Counted from the first letter of the stretch, positions 19,978-28,356 are shown. The stretch: DNA of 64,000 nucleotides from Bacillus sp. RO1 (GCF_012524115.1 NZ_JAAZWB010000075.1:1-64000); one strand, 5' to 3'. Translations and numbers: made by a program. The notes: generated from the letters alone by a model not told the origin.

Positions 19978-21567
19978 ATGTTTTTGTTGAAAGATATAAA
20001 AAAAGTTGCCATATATAATAGAATTAGTCGTGAAAACAATGAAACCGAAGATATTCTCTTTAACCATAGAACAATTACAACTAGACTATGTGAGACTAAG
20101 GTATATGATTACAAACTTTATGAAGAGGTTGAATCTGGCGGTAAGTTCGAGGAACGCACTAAGCTATTACAATTACTTAAAGACCTTGATGAAGGGTTAT
20201 TTGATGGGTTAGTAGTTGTGGAATTATCAAGGCTTGCAAGAAATAATCTTTATTCACAGATTGTTGCAGAAACACTTGTAAATAATGATGTTCCTGTTAT
20301 AACACCTAGTCGTATTTACGACTTAGATGATGAATCGGACAGGCTTATGTATGACTTAGAATCAATGATGTCGAGTAAAGAATTACGTACTATAACTAGA
20401 CGTATGAAGGTTGGCAAGATTGAACGTGCTAAAAGAGGAGAATGGATTCAAGGCAGACCACCGTTAGGCTACAGAAGAAATAATAAGACTAGGCTACTTG
20501 AAATATATGAACCAGAAGCGGAAATAGTAAGGTATATTTTTAACCTTGCTGAAAAAGGTCATGGAGTTACTGAGATTACAAAACAGTTGACAATTTATAA
20601 AACAAGAGACGGAAATTCTTTTAACGCTAGTTCTGTTTATAAGCTACTCACTAATACAACTTACACGGGTACTATTAAATATGAAGCAAAAAACAAGCGT
20701 GGTGAAGTTATTGAGTCTGTAGTTAAGGTAGATAGCCATGAACCCATTGTCCCTTTAAGTCAATTTAACAGTGTACAATCGGCTATCCAAAGTCGCATGA
20801 GTGGAAATATAGCTAAAAGGAATAGGTCAAAGGGTGAATGTCTTAGTATCTTAAAAGACCTCGTTTATTGTAAAGTCTGCGGGTTAAAGATGGGCATTAG
20901 ACGTGATTCCAAAAGAAAAGAATCTATTTATGTTAATAAGTGCAAATGTGGAAACAAAGGTATAACTGAAAAGAAACTCGTAGATGAATTTTGGGAAGAA
21001 CTTTCCATAGTTGAAAAGCAGCTTAGACAATCCTTTGAAAAAGCATTAGATGTTTCCAAAACACAAGATACTAAAGAATCCTTGAATAAAACTCTTGAAG
21101 AACTGAACAAACAATCTGATAAAGTTAAGGCGAAGCTTAGAAGGGTTCGTGACGCTTATACAGACGGTGTGTTTACTAAAGAAGAATACATTACAGATAA
21201 AATGGTTGTTGAAAAAGAATTAACACAAATAAACAAATCAGTGAGTGAGATTACTCAAAAATTAAAACAATATGACGCAGAAACCATTAGTAAAGAATAT
21301 GAAACAAAATTAAAATGGTTATCTGATGTTAGGGAACTATCAGACATGTATAATAACGGAGAACTTTTTGTAAGGGGTAAAGACATAAAAGATGCACCTA
21401 TTCCAACAGTTAATACAAAGGACATTACAGAAGTAAACCGCTTATTGAAGCTAGTTATAAATAAAGTGTATTATCATAGATATGACGAAGAAACTACCTT
21501 AAATGAAGATGGTTATGTAGATACAGAAAAAGGGGATTTCATTAGGATTACAGTTGAACCGAAATAA
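19978..21567 (+). CDS. Large serine recombinase (integrase of the element)
   Basis: A 529-aa enzyme that cuts and rejoins attP and attB through a 5'-phosphoserine link. The N-terminal resolvase domain has the nucleophile Ser in YNRISRE (about residue 17) and conserved arginines in LSRLARNN. A recombinase domain follows (GRPPLGYRR onward), then a zinc ribbon (CKVCG with CKCG, about 297-325) and a coiled coil (about 355-440) typical of directionality control. AAGGAAGG precedes ATG very closely, so the TTG at residue 3 or 4 could be the real start. GGGTG-TATG-CACCC at about 19923-19935 could be an operator. It starts about 125 bp from the crossover point, the usual place for an integrase. Confidence 0.95.
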   Translation: MFLLKDIKKVAIYNRISRENNETEDILFNHRTITTRLCETKVYDYKLYEEVESGGKFEERTKLLQLLKDLDEGLFDGLVVVELSRLARNNLYSQIVAETLVNNDVPVITPSRIYDLDDESDRLMYDLESMMSSKELRTITRRMKVGKIERAKRGEWIQGRPPLGYRRNNKTRLLEIYEPEAEIVRYIFNLAEKGHGVTEITKQLTIYKTRDGNSFNASSVYKLLTNTTYTGTIKYEAKNKRGEVIESVVKVDSHEPIVPLSQFNSVQSAIQSRMSGNIAKRNRSKGECLSILKDLVYCKVCGLKMGIRRDSKRKESIYVNKCKCGNKGITEKKLVDEFWEELSIVEKQLRQSFEKALDVSKTQDTKESLNKTLEELNKQSDKVKAKLRRVRDAYTDGVFTKEEYITDKMVVEKELTQINKSVSEITQKLKQYDAETISKEYETKLKWLSDVRELSDMYNNGELFVRGKDIKDAPIPTVNTKDITEVNRLLKLVINKVYYHRYDEETTLNEDGYVDTEKGDFIRITVEPK

Positions 21568-21704
21568 TAAAATGATGGGACGAGAATTTGCGAAAAAATT
21601 TCTGCCCTCCAAAAAGGACACCAAAAAAACTTCACGTCGAAGTTTCTCGAAATATAGTATAATTGTATTATTGTACTATTCTAAAAAATGTGAGGGTGAA
21701 GCAT

Positions 21705-22361
21705 TTGGTATTTTGGATAATTGGTGGAGTAATAGCGTTATTACTTATTGGCTTTGTAAAAGAATTACTAAGTGCCTTAAAATTTCGCAAGGACTTAGAT
21801 TTCTTACATGATTACAACGAAAAGTATGTTAGGTATCTGAATAGCTATCTCAGAAAAAGGATAAATTCAGAGGAAGAAAATAAACTTTACGGTGAATTAA
21901 TCAGTAAATCTCCAAAGGCACAACGTCTATTGGGTGGTGACGGTTTAATTAGTTACAAACCTGCTGGGGCTTCTTACATGTATAATAACTATCAAATTTT
22001 GCTTAACACCGTTCAATCTCTACGAAATCCTTCTTTAATGTCCGAAGAATTCAGTTGGGTTAACAACTTGCTAATCATGAAAATGGCAACTTATAACGAT
22101 ATTATGGACGAAATTAGAAGTGATATAAAAAATCCCTTTGTTCTACTAAGAGAAGGCGTTCAATTCTTTGTTACTCTCCCTATAATGCTTCTTTACTGGA
22201 CGGGGATAACGAACTATACGACTAGCTACAAATGGTCAAATAATATAGTTGTTAAACTACTTAGTTTTGGTATCTTGCTTTTGGGGTTAATATCTTCTAT
22301 TATAACGGTTGTACTTGGTTGGGAACAATTCAAAGGCTACCTATTTAAATGGTTACTATAA
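21705..22361 (+). CDS. Membrane protein of unknown function
   Basis: 218 aa from TTG at 21705, which has GAGGGTGAA 6-7 nt upstream; the open frame reaches back to 21663. One hydrophobic helix at the N-terminus (VFWIIGGVIALLLIGFV) and two more in the last third flank a soluble, charged middle part of about 120 residues. I recognise no family. It is downstream of the integrase in the same direction and convergent with a second membrane protein gene. A TATAAT at about 21655, near the inverted pair AAACTTC/GAAGTTT, suggests its own promoter. Confidence 0.7.
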   Translation: MVFWIIGGVIALLLIGFVKELLSALKFRKDLDFLHDYNEKYVRYLNSYLRKRINSEEENKLYGELISKSPKAQRLLGGDGLISYKPAGASYMYNNYQILLNTVQSLRNPSLMSEEFSWVNNLLIMKMATYNDIMDEIRSDIKNPFVLLREGVQFFVTLPIMLLYWTGITNYTTSYKWSNNIVVKLLSFGILLLGLISSIITVVLGWEQFKGYLFKWLL

Positions 22362-22369
22362 ACAAAAAG

Positions 22370-22412
22370 AAAGGACGTTACTTGTTTTAAATAACAGTAA
22401 TCGTCCTTTTTA
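22370..22412. terminator. Bidirectional terminator between convergent genes
   Basis: AGGACGTTACT pairs with AGTAATCGTCCT (one bulge). It has A-rich and T-rich sides on both strands and lies between two convergent stop codons. Confidence 0.85.
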
Positions 22413-22417
22413 AAAAT

Positions 22418-23194
22418 CTATTTATAGAAATACTTCATCATATCTTGCCACGGAAACCCACTTTCAGTATCTTTTGAAGTAAGTTCTTCCCTATTCAGTA
22501 TCCGTAAGTGGTATTTTAATATTGGCTTCTTTTGGGCGTGTTTTATCTCTCCATTTTCTAAGTAAAATGTTTGAAATGCTATCGGTGTTCTAGGTAATAC
22601 TTGATGTTTTAATATATCTTTTAAATTTCCTTCTCCAGTAAAACTTGAAGGGAAAAACCTCACAAAAGACAAAACACTAACGTTAAGTATCTTTTCTTTG
22701 TTATGACCTTCTCTTAATTTTATATCCTCTATATTATCCATAGTTCTATTTCTAGATAAATTCGGATAAACAAAAAATGTATAACGCTTTTCATCTTCAA
22801 AAACGTAACTAAGAATTATCTCATTATCTTTGTCACTATAACGATTTCCATTAAGTGCTTTGAAGTATTGAAACTCTTCTTTTGCTTCTTCTTGTGTTCT
22901 ATACACTAACCCTATGAATGGACGTTCTACATTATTAAATTCATCAAACCCTACTGCCACAAAGGTCTGTTGACCTTCTTTATGGATTTTAGGCATTGGG
23001 TTTATGTAAAATAAATTATATGTATATATGATTCTTTCTATAAAAATTCCAATAGCAACCAACAATATCGATACTGGTACCGCAACACTAGTTTCTAAAG
23101 TAAAGAAACTGATAATTATAGAAGCAATAATTGTTGTCCACTTTACAATTGATATAGTATTTTTATAACGTACTGGCACTTGAACCTTTTTCAT
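22418..23194 (-). CDS. Two-helix membrane protein of unknown function, partner of the HEPN-motif gene
   Basis: 258 aa: two membrane helices near the N-terminus (about 15-55: WTTIIASIIISFFTL and VAVPVSILLVAIGIFI), then a soluble domain of about 190 residues. No family recognised. It follows the HEPN-motif gene by 22 bp on the same strand and is probably co-transcribed with it. A soluble effector-like protein paired with a membrane protein in an element that also carries Abi_C and Mrr genes suggests, but does not prove, a defence pair. Confidence 0.7.
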   Translation of the reverse strand: MKKVQVPVRYKNTISIVKWTTIIASIIISFFTLETSVAVPVSILLVAIGIFIERIIYTYNLFYINPMPKIHKEGQQTFVAVGFDEFNNVERPFIGLVYRTQEEAKEEFQYFKALNGNRYSDKDNEIILSYVFEDEKRYTFFVYPNLSRNRTMDNIEDIKLREGHNKEKILNVSVLSFVRFFPSSFTGEGNLKDILKHQVLPRTPIAFQTFYLENGEIKHAQKKPILKYHLRILNREELTSKDTESGFPWQDMMKYFYK

Positions 23195-23216
23195 GGTTTC
23201 CCCTTTTTGTAGAAGT

Positions 23217-24233
23217 TTATAAATATTTTTCTAGTTCTATTCTAATATTTTTTTTCTCTTTCAAGCATTGAACTAAAAAATTTCCTAACTGCTTTAAGCT
23301 AGAATAATACACATTCATTTTGTCTTTACTTAAAGTATTATTCAGGTATGCTTCGTGTATTAATTTATGACGATAATTAATCATTTCAGATAGAACCGAA
23401 ACAAGTTTTGTTTGTTTTCCTTCTATTGAAACTTGGTTTGATAAAATATCTTCGAACAAATTTATATCTAAGTATCTTTCAAAGGCTTTGTTTGCTGAAT
23501 TGAAATTTTGAAAAGAATACTCTTCTATTTCGATATCAATTATCGTTTTTTCGCCATTTAAAAGTTCTCTAACTATATTATAGGGTAATTTACTGTCCTT
23601 CTTTTTATAAATTAAATTTTGGGCCTCTTCATTAGTTTCAATATATCTATACGTAATAGTTTTTAATAAGTTTTCCATAATTGACACAAAGAACGGTAAT
23701 AATATGTTGTTTCTTATGTAATTCTTTTCAAATATAAGGGGAATTCCGGAATCTTCGTAGAATTTTATCTTTTCTAAGTCTACTTCTTCAATTAACCCCT
23801 CTACTGAAGCCAGGTTTCTTTCGAAAGTTATATACGCATATCCACAAGCAATCTCTGTTCTTGTAAGTTTAGGTATGTCATTTTCAAAATACCCTTCCTC
23901 ACCATCATTATATACTATACCTCCAAATGCCTTTTCTAATTTCTTGATTGTATCAAGTTGTATCTGAAAGTCGTCATAACTTCGTCCCGCATGAGTTGTA
24001 GTAGAACATACTGTTTTAACTATTCTATCTTCTTTCTCATATGAAATTTCAACATCATAACTGAAAGAAAACCAACAACCTCTAATTGAAACATAAATAT
24101 CATTATGCCATAGATATGAATTATCGGATTTACTGTAACCCAATGAAAAAATTATATCTTCAATATCTCGTTTATCAATATAGGTATCTATTAATAGTTC
24201 AAGTTGGACACTCATTAATTCATCTACTTTCAT
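23217..24233 (-). CDS. HEPN-motif protein of unknown function (putative abortive-infection effector)
   Basis: About 338 aa from the ATG at 24233. No good ribosome binding site is visible, and an ATG at 24215 is an alternative. A TATAAT lies only about 12-18 bp upstream of the first ATG, so the transcript may be nearly leaderless. The C-terminal helical region contains MINYRHKLIHEAY, which fits the R-x4-H signature of HEPN ribonucleases. The N-terminal half is beta-rich with no motif I know. The product could be an RNase toxin of an abortive-infection or toxin-antitoxin pair; this is inference from a short motif. Confidence 0.65.
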   Translation of the reverse strand: MKVDELMSVQLELLIDTYIDKRDIEDIIFSLGYSKSDNSYLWHNDIYVSIRGCWFSFSYDVEISYEKEDRIVKTVCSTTTHAGRSYDDFQIQLDTIKKLEKAFGGIVYNDGEEGYFENDIPKLTRTEIACGYAYITFERNLASVEGLIEEVDLEKIKFYEDSGIPLIFEKNYIRNNILLPFFVSIMENLLKTITYRYIETNEEAQNLIYKKKDSKLPYNIVRELLNGEKTIIDIEIEEYSFQNFNSANKAFERYLDINLFEDILSNQVSIEGKQTKLVSVLSEMINYRHKLIHEAYLNNTLSKDKMNVYYSSLKQLGNFLVQCLKEKKNIRIELEKYL

Positions 24234-24300
24234 TATTTTAACAATATTATACAATATACAACATTTCTTTTGGGGACTTGTATAAAAAAAAGACAATTCC

Positions 24301-24426
24301 CGAAGGGATAGCCCATAACGAAAAATAGATTTTGATTGAATGGTACAGGTCTACTTCATAAAAACACCCCTTAAAAAACCTTAGTAAGCAAGGGGCTACG
24401 AGTCCATTTTTTCGTTATTTCCCTTT
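24301..24426. other. Strongly foldable intergenic block
   Basis: Outer arms AAGGGA/TCCCTT and a 10-bp arm pair TAACGAAAAA/TTTTTCGTTA enclose about 80 bases. These include CCCCTT/AAGGGG, with a smaller competing CCTT/AAGG hairpin followed by six T on the minus strand (24396-24365). It lies right after the stop of the Cys-rich protein gene. It could be a terminator complex or a small structured RNA. Confidence 0.5.
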
Positions 24427-24430
24427 AATC

Positions 24431-24757
24431 CTACCTTTTAGCATTGTATCTTCTATGCGATTTTCTCAACGATAATTCACGGCAGCTAGGCGAACAAAAC
24501 TTTGTTGCGTTTGTCTTTGGTTTAAATAATTCATAACATTCCTTACATTTTTTTGTACTATACTTTGTATCTTTATTCTCCGTCTTAGGCTTCGGGTCTA
24601 CAAACTTATCAAAGTAGTCACATTCCATTTCCTCACATGGAAACTCCTTGCCCCTGTACTCGAACGGTGTCAGTAATGGACATTCGTAGCCTTTCAAGAT
24701 ACAAATACCGTCCTTGTAGTTTGCACAATCTTTCTTGATTTTTTGTTTACGATTCAT
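24431..24757 (-). CDS. Cysteine-rich zinc-binding-type small protein
   Basis: 108 aa with two Cys clusters: an N-terminal set (CANYKDGIC, ECPLL, PCEEMECDYF) resembling cysteine-rich phage or ICE proteins, and a C-terminal zinc finger (CKECYELFKPKTNATKFCSPSCRELS) with a basic tail, plausibly nucleic-acid binding. A GGGAGAGAG precedes ATG. The function is unknown. It is the last gene of the minus-strand small-gene run. Confidence 0.75.
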   Translation of the reverse strand: MNRKQKIKKDCANYKDGICILKGYECPLLTPFEYRGKEFPCEEMECDYFDKFVDPKPKTENKDTKYSTKKCKECYELFKPKTNATKFCSPSCRELSLRKSHRRYNAKR

Positions 24758-24810
24758 TGTTACTCTCTCCCTTTAAAAGTTGAATATTATTTTTCAAGTG
24801 GATACAAAAA

Positions 24811-24836
24811 GAAAAGGAAGGCGTTTAGCCCTCCCG
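24811..24836 (-). terminator. Hairpin between small genes
   Basis: On the minus strand GGGAGG and CCTTCC pair around GCTAAACG and are followed by TTTTCTTTTTG. It would end the run of genes above it. Confidence 0.55.
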
Positions 24837-24896
24837 TCAACAATTTCCCTATATAGGTGTATCCACCCGTTATGTACTGGAACGGTCGCCCGTCCC

Positions 24897-25022
24897 TTAC
24901 TTTGTGTACTGCTTATTATGTGCGTCTACCATTTGTTTAGCTGAACTAGGCTTGTACGTTCCGCCGTTCTTACGTGTACTATTTACCGCCTTACGCGGTT
25001 TACTCGCCTTCTTTAGTTTCAT
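24897..25022 (-). CDS. 41-aa basic protein
   Basis: MKLKKASKPRKAVNSTRKNG begins a 41-residue, Lys/Arg-rich protein. GGAGG lies 9 nt before ATG. It overlaps the end of the next gene upstream in another frame by 23 nt, in the style of phage early regions. Function unknown; the charge suggests nucleic-acid binding. Confidence 0.6.
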   Translation of the reverse strand: MKLKKASKPRKAVNSTRKNGGTYKPSSAKQMVDAHNKQYTK

Positions 25023-25194
25023 TCTCTTTGTCCTCCTTTGGTTCATATCCTTTAGACAATAACTCAAAAGGCGTTAATTCCCGTCCCTTGCGTTCTTCCT
25101 TGTGTAGAATATCCGCCTGTTTGTCGTCCTTGTGTTCCTCTTGTGTCTTGTCGTAGCCTTTAACTAATAGTTCAATTCCAGATAAACGTTCCAT
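25000..25194 (-). CDS. 64-aa acidic, repeat-containing small protein
   Basis: The protein is highly charged, with an internal duplication: IELLVKGYDK near the start and FELLSKGYEP later. AGGAGGGTG precedes ATG. The start codon shares bases with the stop of the upstream zinc-ribbon gene (TAATG), indicating coupling. No family recognised. Confidence 0.65.
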   Translation of the reverse strand: MERLSGIELLVKGYDKTQEEHKDDKQADILHKEERKGRELTPFELLSKGYEPKEDKENETKEGE

Positions 25195-25349
25195 TACTTA
25201 ACACCCTCCTTACATTCTTTGCAATTATCGAAATAGAAGTCCTTATATGATGGGTAGTCCTCTTTTAATTTGATAATTCCGCAACCATCACATAATTTAG
25301 ATGCGATTTTTCTTTCTTCTTCGTGTATATAAATAACTACTTTTTTCAT
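25194..25349 (-). CDS. 51-aa zinc-ribbon protein
   Basis: It begins MKKVVIYIHEEERKIASKLC and carries CDGC and CKEC, a four-cysteine zinc ribbon 22 residues apart. AAAGGAGGAAAA lies upstream. It is tightly coupled to the following gene by TAATG. The function is unknown; such ribbons are common in phage-encoded transcription modulators. Confidence 0.65.
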   Translation of the reverse strand: MKKVVIYIHEEERKIASKLCDGCGIIKLKEDYPSYKDFYFDNCKECKEGVK

Positions 25350-25352
25350 GGT

Positions 25353-25502
25353 TTATTTTCCTCCTTTTAGTTCTTCTATGATGTGTTTTAACGTGTCTAC
25401 GTCGTTGATGTTCTGTATCTGTTTAACGAATAATGCTAGTGCTTCATCTTGTAGCTTTCTAACCACCTTACCGCGTTCCAATGCTTCTACAAATTGCTTC
25501 AT
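25353..25502 (-). CDS. 49-aa helical small protein
   Basis: MKQFVEALERGKVVRKLQDE begins a mostly helical protein. AAGGGGG lies before the ATG at 25502, chosen over the longer open frame reaching 25559. It ends 3 bp before the next gene. No family recognised. Confidence 0.55.
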   Translation of the reverse strand: MKQFVEALERGKVVRKLQDEALALFVKQIQNINDVDTLKHIIEELKGGK

Positions 25503-25515
25503 GAATGAATCCCCC

Positions 25516-25599
25516 TTAGTTGAATATGATTGAAAATCCTGTATATACGAACAATGCAATTAGTGTGTAATTTGTATTCTTTATCAGTTGTTGTTTCAT
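25516..25599 (-). CDS. 27-aa membrane micropeptide
   Basis: A single hydrophobic helix, NYTLIALFVYTGFSIIFN, after a short basic head (MKQQLIK). GGGAGAAGGA lies before ATG. The stop codon lies inside the ribosome binding region of the next gene. Confidence 0.5.
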   Translation of the reverse strand: MKQQLIKNTNYTLIALFVYTGFSIIFN

Positions 25600-25644
25600 G
25601 ATTTCCTTCTCCCTTTTCTACCATCTGATTTTTATGAATGTGAA

Positions 25645-26283
25645 TTACTTCTTGAATGCGTCTTTGTTCTTTTCTGTTAAGTAGGGTAGTTTCCTATTTA
25701 TAAATACTTCTCGTACTTCGTCTTGATACAACATAGGTGAATAGTATCCCGATACTTGGTGACCTTGGTTAAAATTTAGTTTGTGGTGGTCTCTAGGGTC
25801 GCTTAATCGAAGCCCTACGCGTTCTGAAACGTCTCTGAATGTCCTTACATATTCGTTACCATAAGCAACGTGTTTGTTACGGTATTCAATAATCTTGTTT
25901 AGATACGCTAATTTAAGTTCGTTTATTTCGTCAAATAACTCTCGGAATTCTTCGCCCTTCTCGGCTACAAACTCACGTCTTTCCTTTTCCACTTCTTCAC
26001 GTTGTTTGACTAATTCGGATTGAATAACGCCGTCAATCATGGATAGCTGCGATTTAGTTTCTTGAAGTTCTTCACCGATTTCCTTACGGGCTTTTGCTAG
26101 TTTCTTGTCGGGTTCTCCACCTTCGATAATCGCATTGTTGAAGTCGTCCTGTTCCATTTGATACATAGCTTCATATTCTGCTTTAAGCTTGTCCACCTTC
26201 TCGGCTAGCTTTTGTTTACGCTTCTCCGCGTTGTCGATTAATTTGTTTACTCGTTTGATTGTGTCGCCTTTAAATAATTTCAT
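25645..26283 (-). CDS. Coiled-coil protein, phage-type hypothetical
   Basis: 212 aa. Residues 5-150 are almost continuous charged coiled coil. The last 60 residues are globular with aromatic and His content (DPRDHHKLNFNQGHQVSGYY). It lies 2 bp downstream of another coiled-coil gene. It resembles scaffold-like or recombination-associated phage hypotheticals only in general character; function unknown. Confidence 0.7.
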   Translation of the reverse strand: MKLFKGDTIKRVNKLIDNAEKRKQKLAEKVDKLKAEYEAMYQMEQDDFNNAIIEGGEPDKKLAKARKEIGEELQETKSQLSMIDGVIQSELVKQREEVEKERREFVAEKGEEFRELFDEINELKLAYLNKIIEYRNKHVAYGNEYVRTFRDVSERVGLRLSDPRDHHKLNFNQGHQVSGYYSPMLYQDEVREVFINRKLPYLTEKNKDAFKK

Positions 26284-26285
26284 GA

Positions 26286-26705
26286 TTACATTTCCCCTCT
26301 CTTAATTAGTTCCTGTTTTACTTCCTCCATGATGTGTGAAGGAAAAGTTACTGCTAAATATCTTTTACTTTCACGTAACTTGCGTTCGTTAATATAAATC
26401 TTGTTATAGATTTCTTCGATTCCTTGAATTCGGTAAACAAGTTCCTTTATTTCTTCCTCGTCCTTTACCTTGTTCATTAGTCTTGCATATCTCGAACTTG
26501 GATTATTTTCGTACTTCTCCAGTTCTTTACGAAGCCTTTCAAGTTCCTTTTCTATTATTGCGATATTGCTAAGAGTTATTTCGTAGCATTTAACGGCATG
26601 TAGTAGGCTTGAAGTGTGATAATTTCCTTCTGTGTCTTTTGTCGGGCTTATAGGGTTCATATAAGCTTGGTCAAACTTTCTTATTTTCTGTGTTTTTGTT
26701 TTCAT
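26286..26705 (-). CDS. Coiled-coil protein of unknown function
   Basis: 139 aa, with a central helical coiled coil (about 40-115). GGAGG lies before ATG. It is adjacent to the HTH gene upstream (37 bp) and the coiled-coil gene downstream (2 bp), so part of one operon. No domain recognised. Confidence 0.65.
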   Translation of the reverse strand: MKTKTQKIRKFDQAYMNPISPTKDTEGNYHTSSLLHAVKCYEITLSNIAIIEKELERLRKELEKYENNPSSRYARLMNKVKDEEEIKELVYRIQGIEEIYNKIYINERKLRESKRYLAVTFPSHIMEEVKQELIKRGEM

Positions 26706-26742
26706 GTGTGATTTCCTCCTAGTTGTAAAAGATTATTAAACG

Positions 26743-27165
26743 TTACTTAATTCTTTTGATTGTTGGTGATTCGCCTTTAAGTAGTGCGTCAATATCGGCA
26801 AACATTTCTTTGGATACGCCGTCTTTAACAATATCTGTCTTAATCTCTTCCGTTTTGATTTCCTGTTTGGTAGGTGCATACAATCCATGTATGCGGGCAT
26901 ATAAAATTAAGGCATCTTTTCGTCCTTGCCTCACTTGCTTATCTAGGACTTGAAAGAACGTCGGCATAGAATCTTTGCTTAATTCTTTCATCATATCCGC
27001 GTGAATTTGTTTGGCATGATTCGTGTTCGACCATTGCGAAAGGCTTTTTCTGGAAATGCCCCACTCCCTCGCTACGTCCTCTTGTTTCGCCCCGTCTAGT
27101 TGTTTCTTAAACCAATCCTCTACAATCGCTACCCTTCTAGCGTCCAATCTAGTGTCCTTCCTCAT
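26743..27165 (-). CDS. phBC6A51-type helix-turn-helix protein (small-terminase-like)
   Basis: 140 aa. The N-terminal HTH (AREWGISRKSLSQWSNTNHA) is followed by a helical region (FFQVLDKQVRQGRKDALILYARIHGLY) like the phBC6A51 family found in Bacillus phages, some of which sit beside large terminases. No large terminase follows here, so a packaging role for the element alone is unlikely. A regulatory role or interference with helper-phage packaging is possible. It overlaps the XRE gene by 4 nt (ATGA). Confidence 0.65.
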   Translation of the reverse strand: MRKDTRLDARRVAIVEDWFKKQLDGAKQEDVAREWGISRKSLSQWSNTNHAKQIHADMMKELSKDSMPTFFQVLDKQVRQGRKDALILYARIHGLYAPTKQEIKTEEIKTDIVKDGVSKEMFADIDALLKGESPTIKRIK

Positions 27166-27428
27166 TGTTGTTGTTCCTCCTTTTGTTGTCTTTCGTAGTC
27201 CTCAATCAATAATGTAATAGCTATAACATGAGAATCACTTACGCCTAATTCACGTAATGCACGTAGGATACGAAAATGATTCTTATAAGACATTGTTCTA
27301 ATTTCTCTTTCAATCTGTGTTAGAAAATTGCGGTCAATATCTGCTAACTCTCCTAGTTTTGTAGCTGATAAGCCGTGAAGCATTCGAATGTGTCTGATTG
27401 TCTTTCCTCTTAATTTAAAATCTTTCAA
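27162..27428 (-). CDS. XRE-family transcriptional regulator
   Basis: 88 aa with a Cro/CI-type HTH (GKTIRHIRMLHGLSATKLGELADIDRNFLTQIE, about residues 8-40) covering most of the protein. It is probably a regulator of the element. It is the first gene of the XRE-HTH-coiled-coil operon. Upstream lies a 365-bp gap to the next small gene. Confidence 0.8.
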   Translation of the reverse strand: MKDFKLRGKTIRHIRMLHGLSATKLGELADIDRNFLTQIEREIRTMSYKNHFRILRALRELGVSDSHVIAITLLIEDYERQQKEEQQQ

Positions 27429-27502
27429 AATGTAACCCCCCCCTAATAGTTTGATATTGTCTATTTGTGATTTAATTGATTGCTAATGTTACCCTTTATC
27501 CC

Positions 27503-27554
27503 AAAAGAAAGACCGACGGGTCACACAATAACCCGACGTTGTATATCTTTCTTT
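27503..27554. terminator. Bidirectional hairpin upstream of the XRE gene
   Basis: AAAGAAAGA and TCTTTCTTT form the outer arms and CGGGT/ACCCG the inner stem. A-rich and T-rich flanks are present on both strands. The rest of the gap up to 27793 is AT-rich with no gene seen. Confidence 0.65.
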
Positions 27555-27793
27555 TCATCATCAGTCAGAAAAAGGAGAAAGGAGAGTTCACCATAAAACA
27601 ATAAACAGAAAAAGTTTATGATAATAGGTTAGTGCGATTAAGCACCAACCAATGTTAGTTATGTTATCTGTATTCTTTAAGACCTTCTGTCCTATGAAAA
27701 TACAAGTCTTTAATTAAATAAATTTTTAAGTGGTAATAGCTATTTAGTAGTATTCCTCTAGTCAAAATACGGGCTACTTTTACAAGTGTTTTA

Positions 27794-27964
27794 TCAATAT
27801 TTTTTAAAATACTTTTGTAGTCCCCTTCGTTCCCGTTCTTCGGGGGATAAATCGTTAATGTTAAACGAACTAACGGGGTATGCCGTCGTTAATTCGACTA
27901 CCGTTAATATCGAATCTTTCTCCCCGACGATTTCTGCATAACGCTTGTCTAGTAAATTTCCCAT
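27794..27964 (-). CDS. 56-aa small protein
   Basis: It begins MGNLLDKRYAEIVGEKDSIL, with AAAGGAGG 9 nt before ATG. The start overlaps the stop of the upstream gene (TAATG). It ends in a basic stretch (ERERRGLQKYFKKY). No family recognised. Confidence 0.6.
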   Translation of the reverse strand: MGNLLDKRYAEIVGEKDSILTVVELTTAYPVSSFNINDLSPEERERRGLQKYFKKY

Positions 27965-28356
27965 TACTTTTGTCCTCCTTTAGTCTGTTTGTTTTCTTCC
28001 TCTGCTAACTTTTCAAGAATGTACAAAATCCCTTTGTTTACAATTTTATTTTCCAGTTCCTTTTTCTTCGCCTTTGTCGTTAGTCCGCTAGTATTTAAGA
28101 GTTCTTCTAATTTTTCTACTACTTCTTCATCTAATTCAAACGTTCGTTTTGTAGCTTCTTTATGCTTCGTCCACGATTCTTCATTCTTCGTTTTGACTAG
28201 CCACATATAGCCCGTGTTTTCTTCTTTTATCTTGTTTACGTGTTTGAATCCATTACCGTCGTAAATTACTTTTCTTCCTGTCTTTGAACAAACAAACTTG
28301 TCGCCCTCCTTTACCTTGCCTTCGTATGCTAGTGATAATAATTGTCCTCTGTTCAT
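27964..28356 (-). CDS. Phage-type hypothetical protein
   Basis: 130 aa: a beta-rich N-terminal half (KEGDKFVCSKTGRKVIYDG) and a charged helical C-terminal half. AAAGGAGAGG lies before ATG. Function unknown. It is preceded by the iteron-bearing region, so it may be transcribed from a promoter within that region. Confidence 0.65.
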   Translation of the reverse strand: MNRGQLLSLAYEGKVKEGDKFVCSKTGRKVIYDGNGFKHVNKIKEENTGYMWLVKTKNEESWTKHKEATKRTFELDEEVVEKLEELLNTSGLTTKAKKKELENKIVNKGILYILEKLAEEENKQTKGGQK

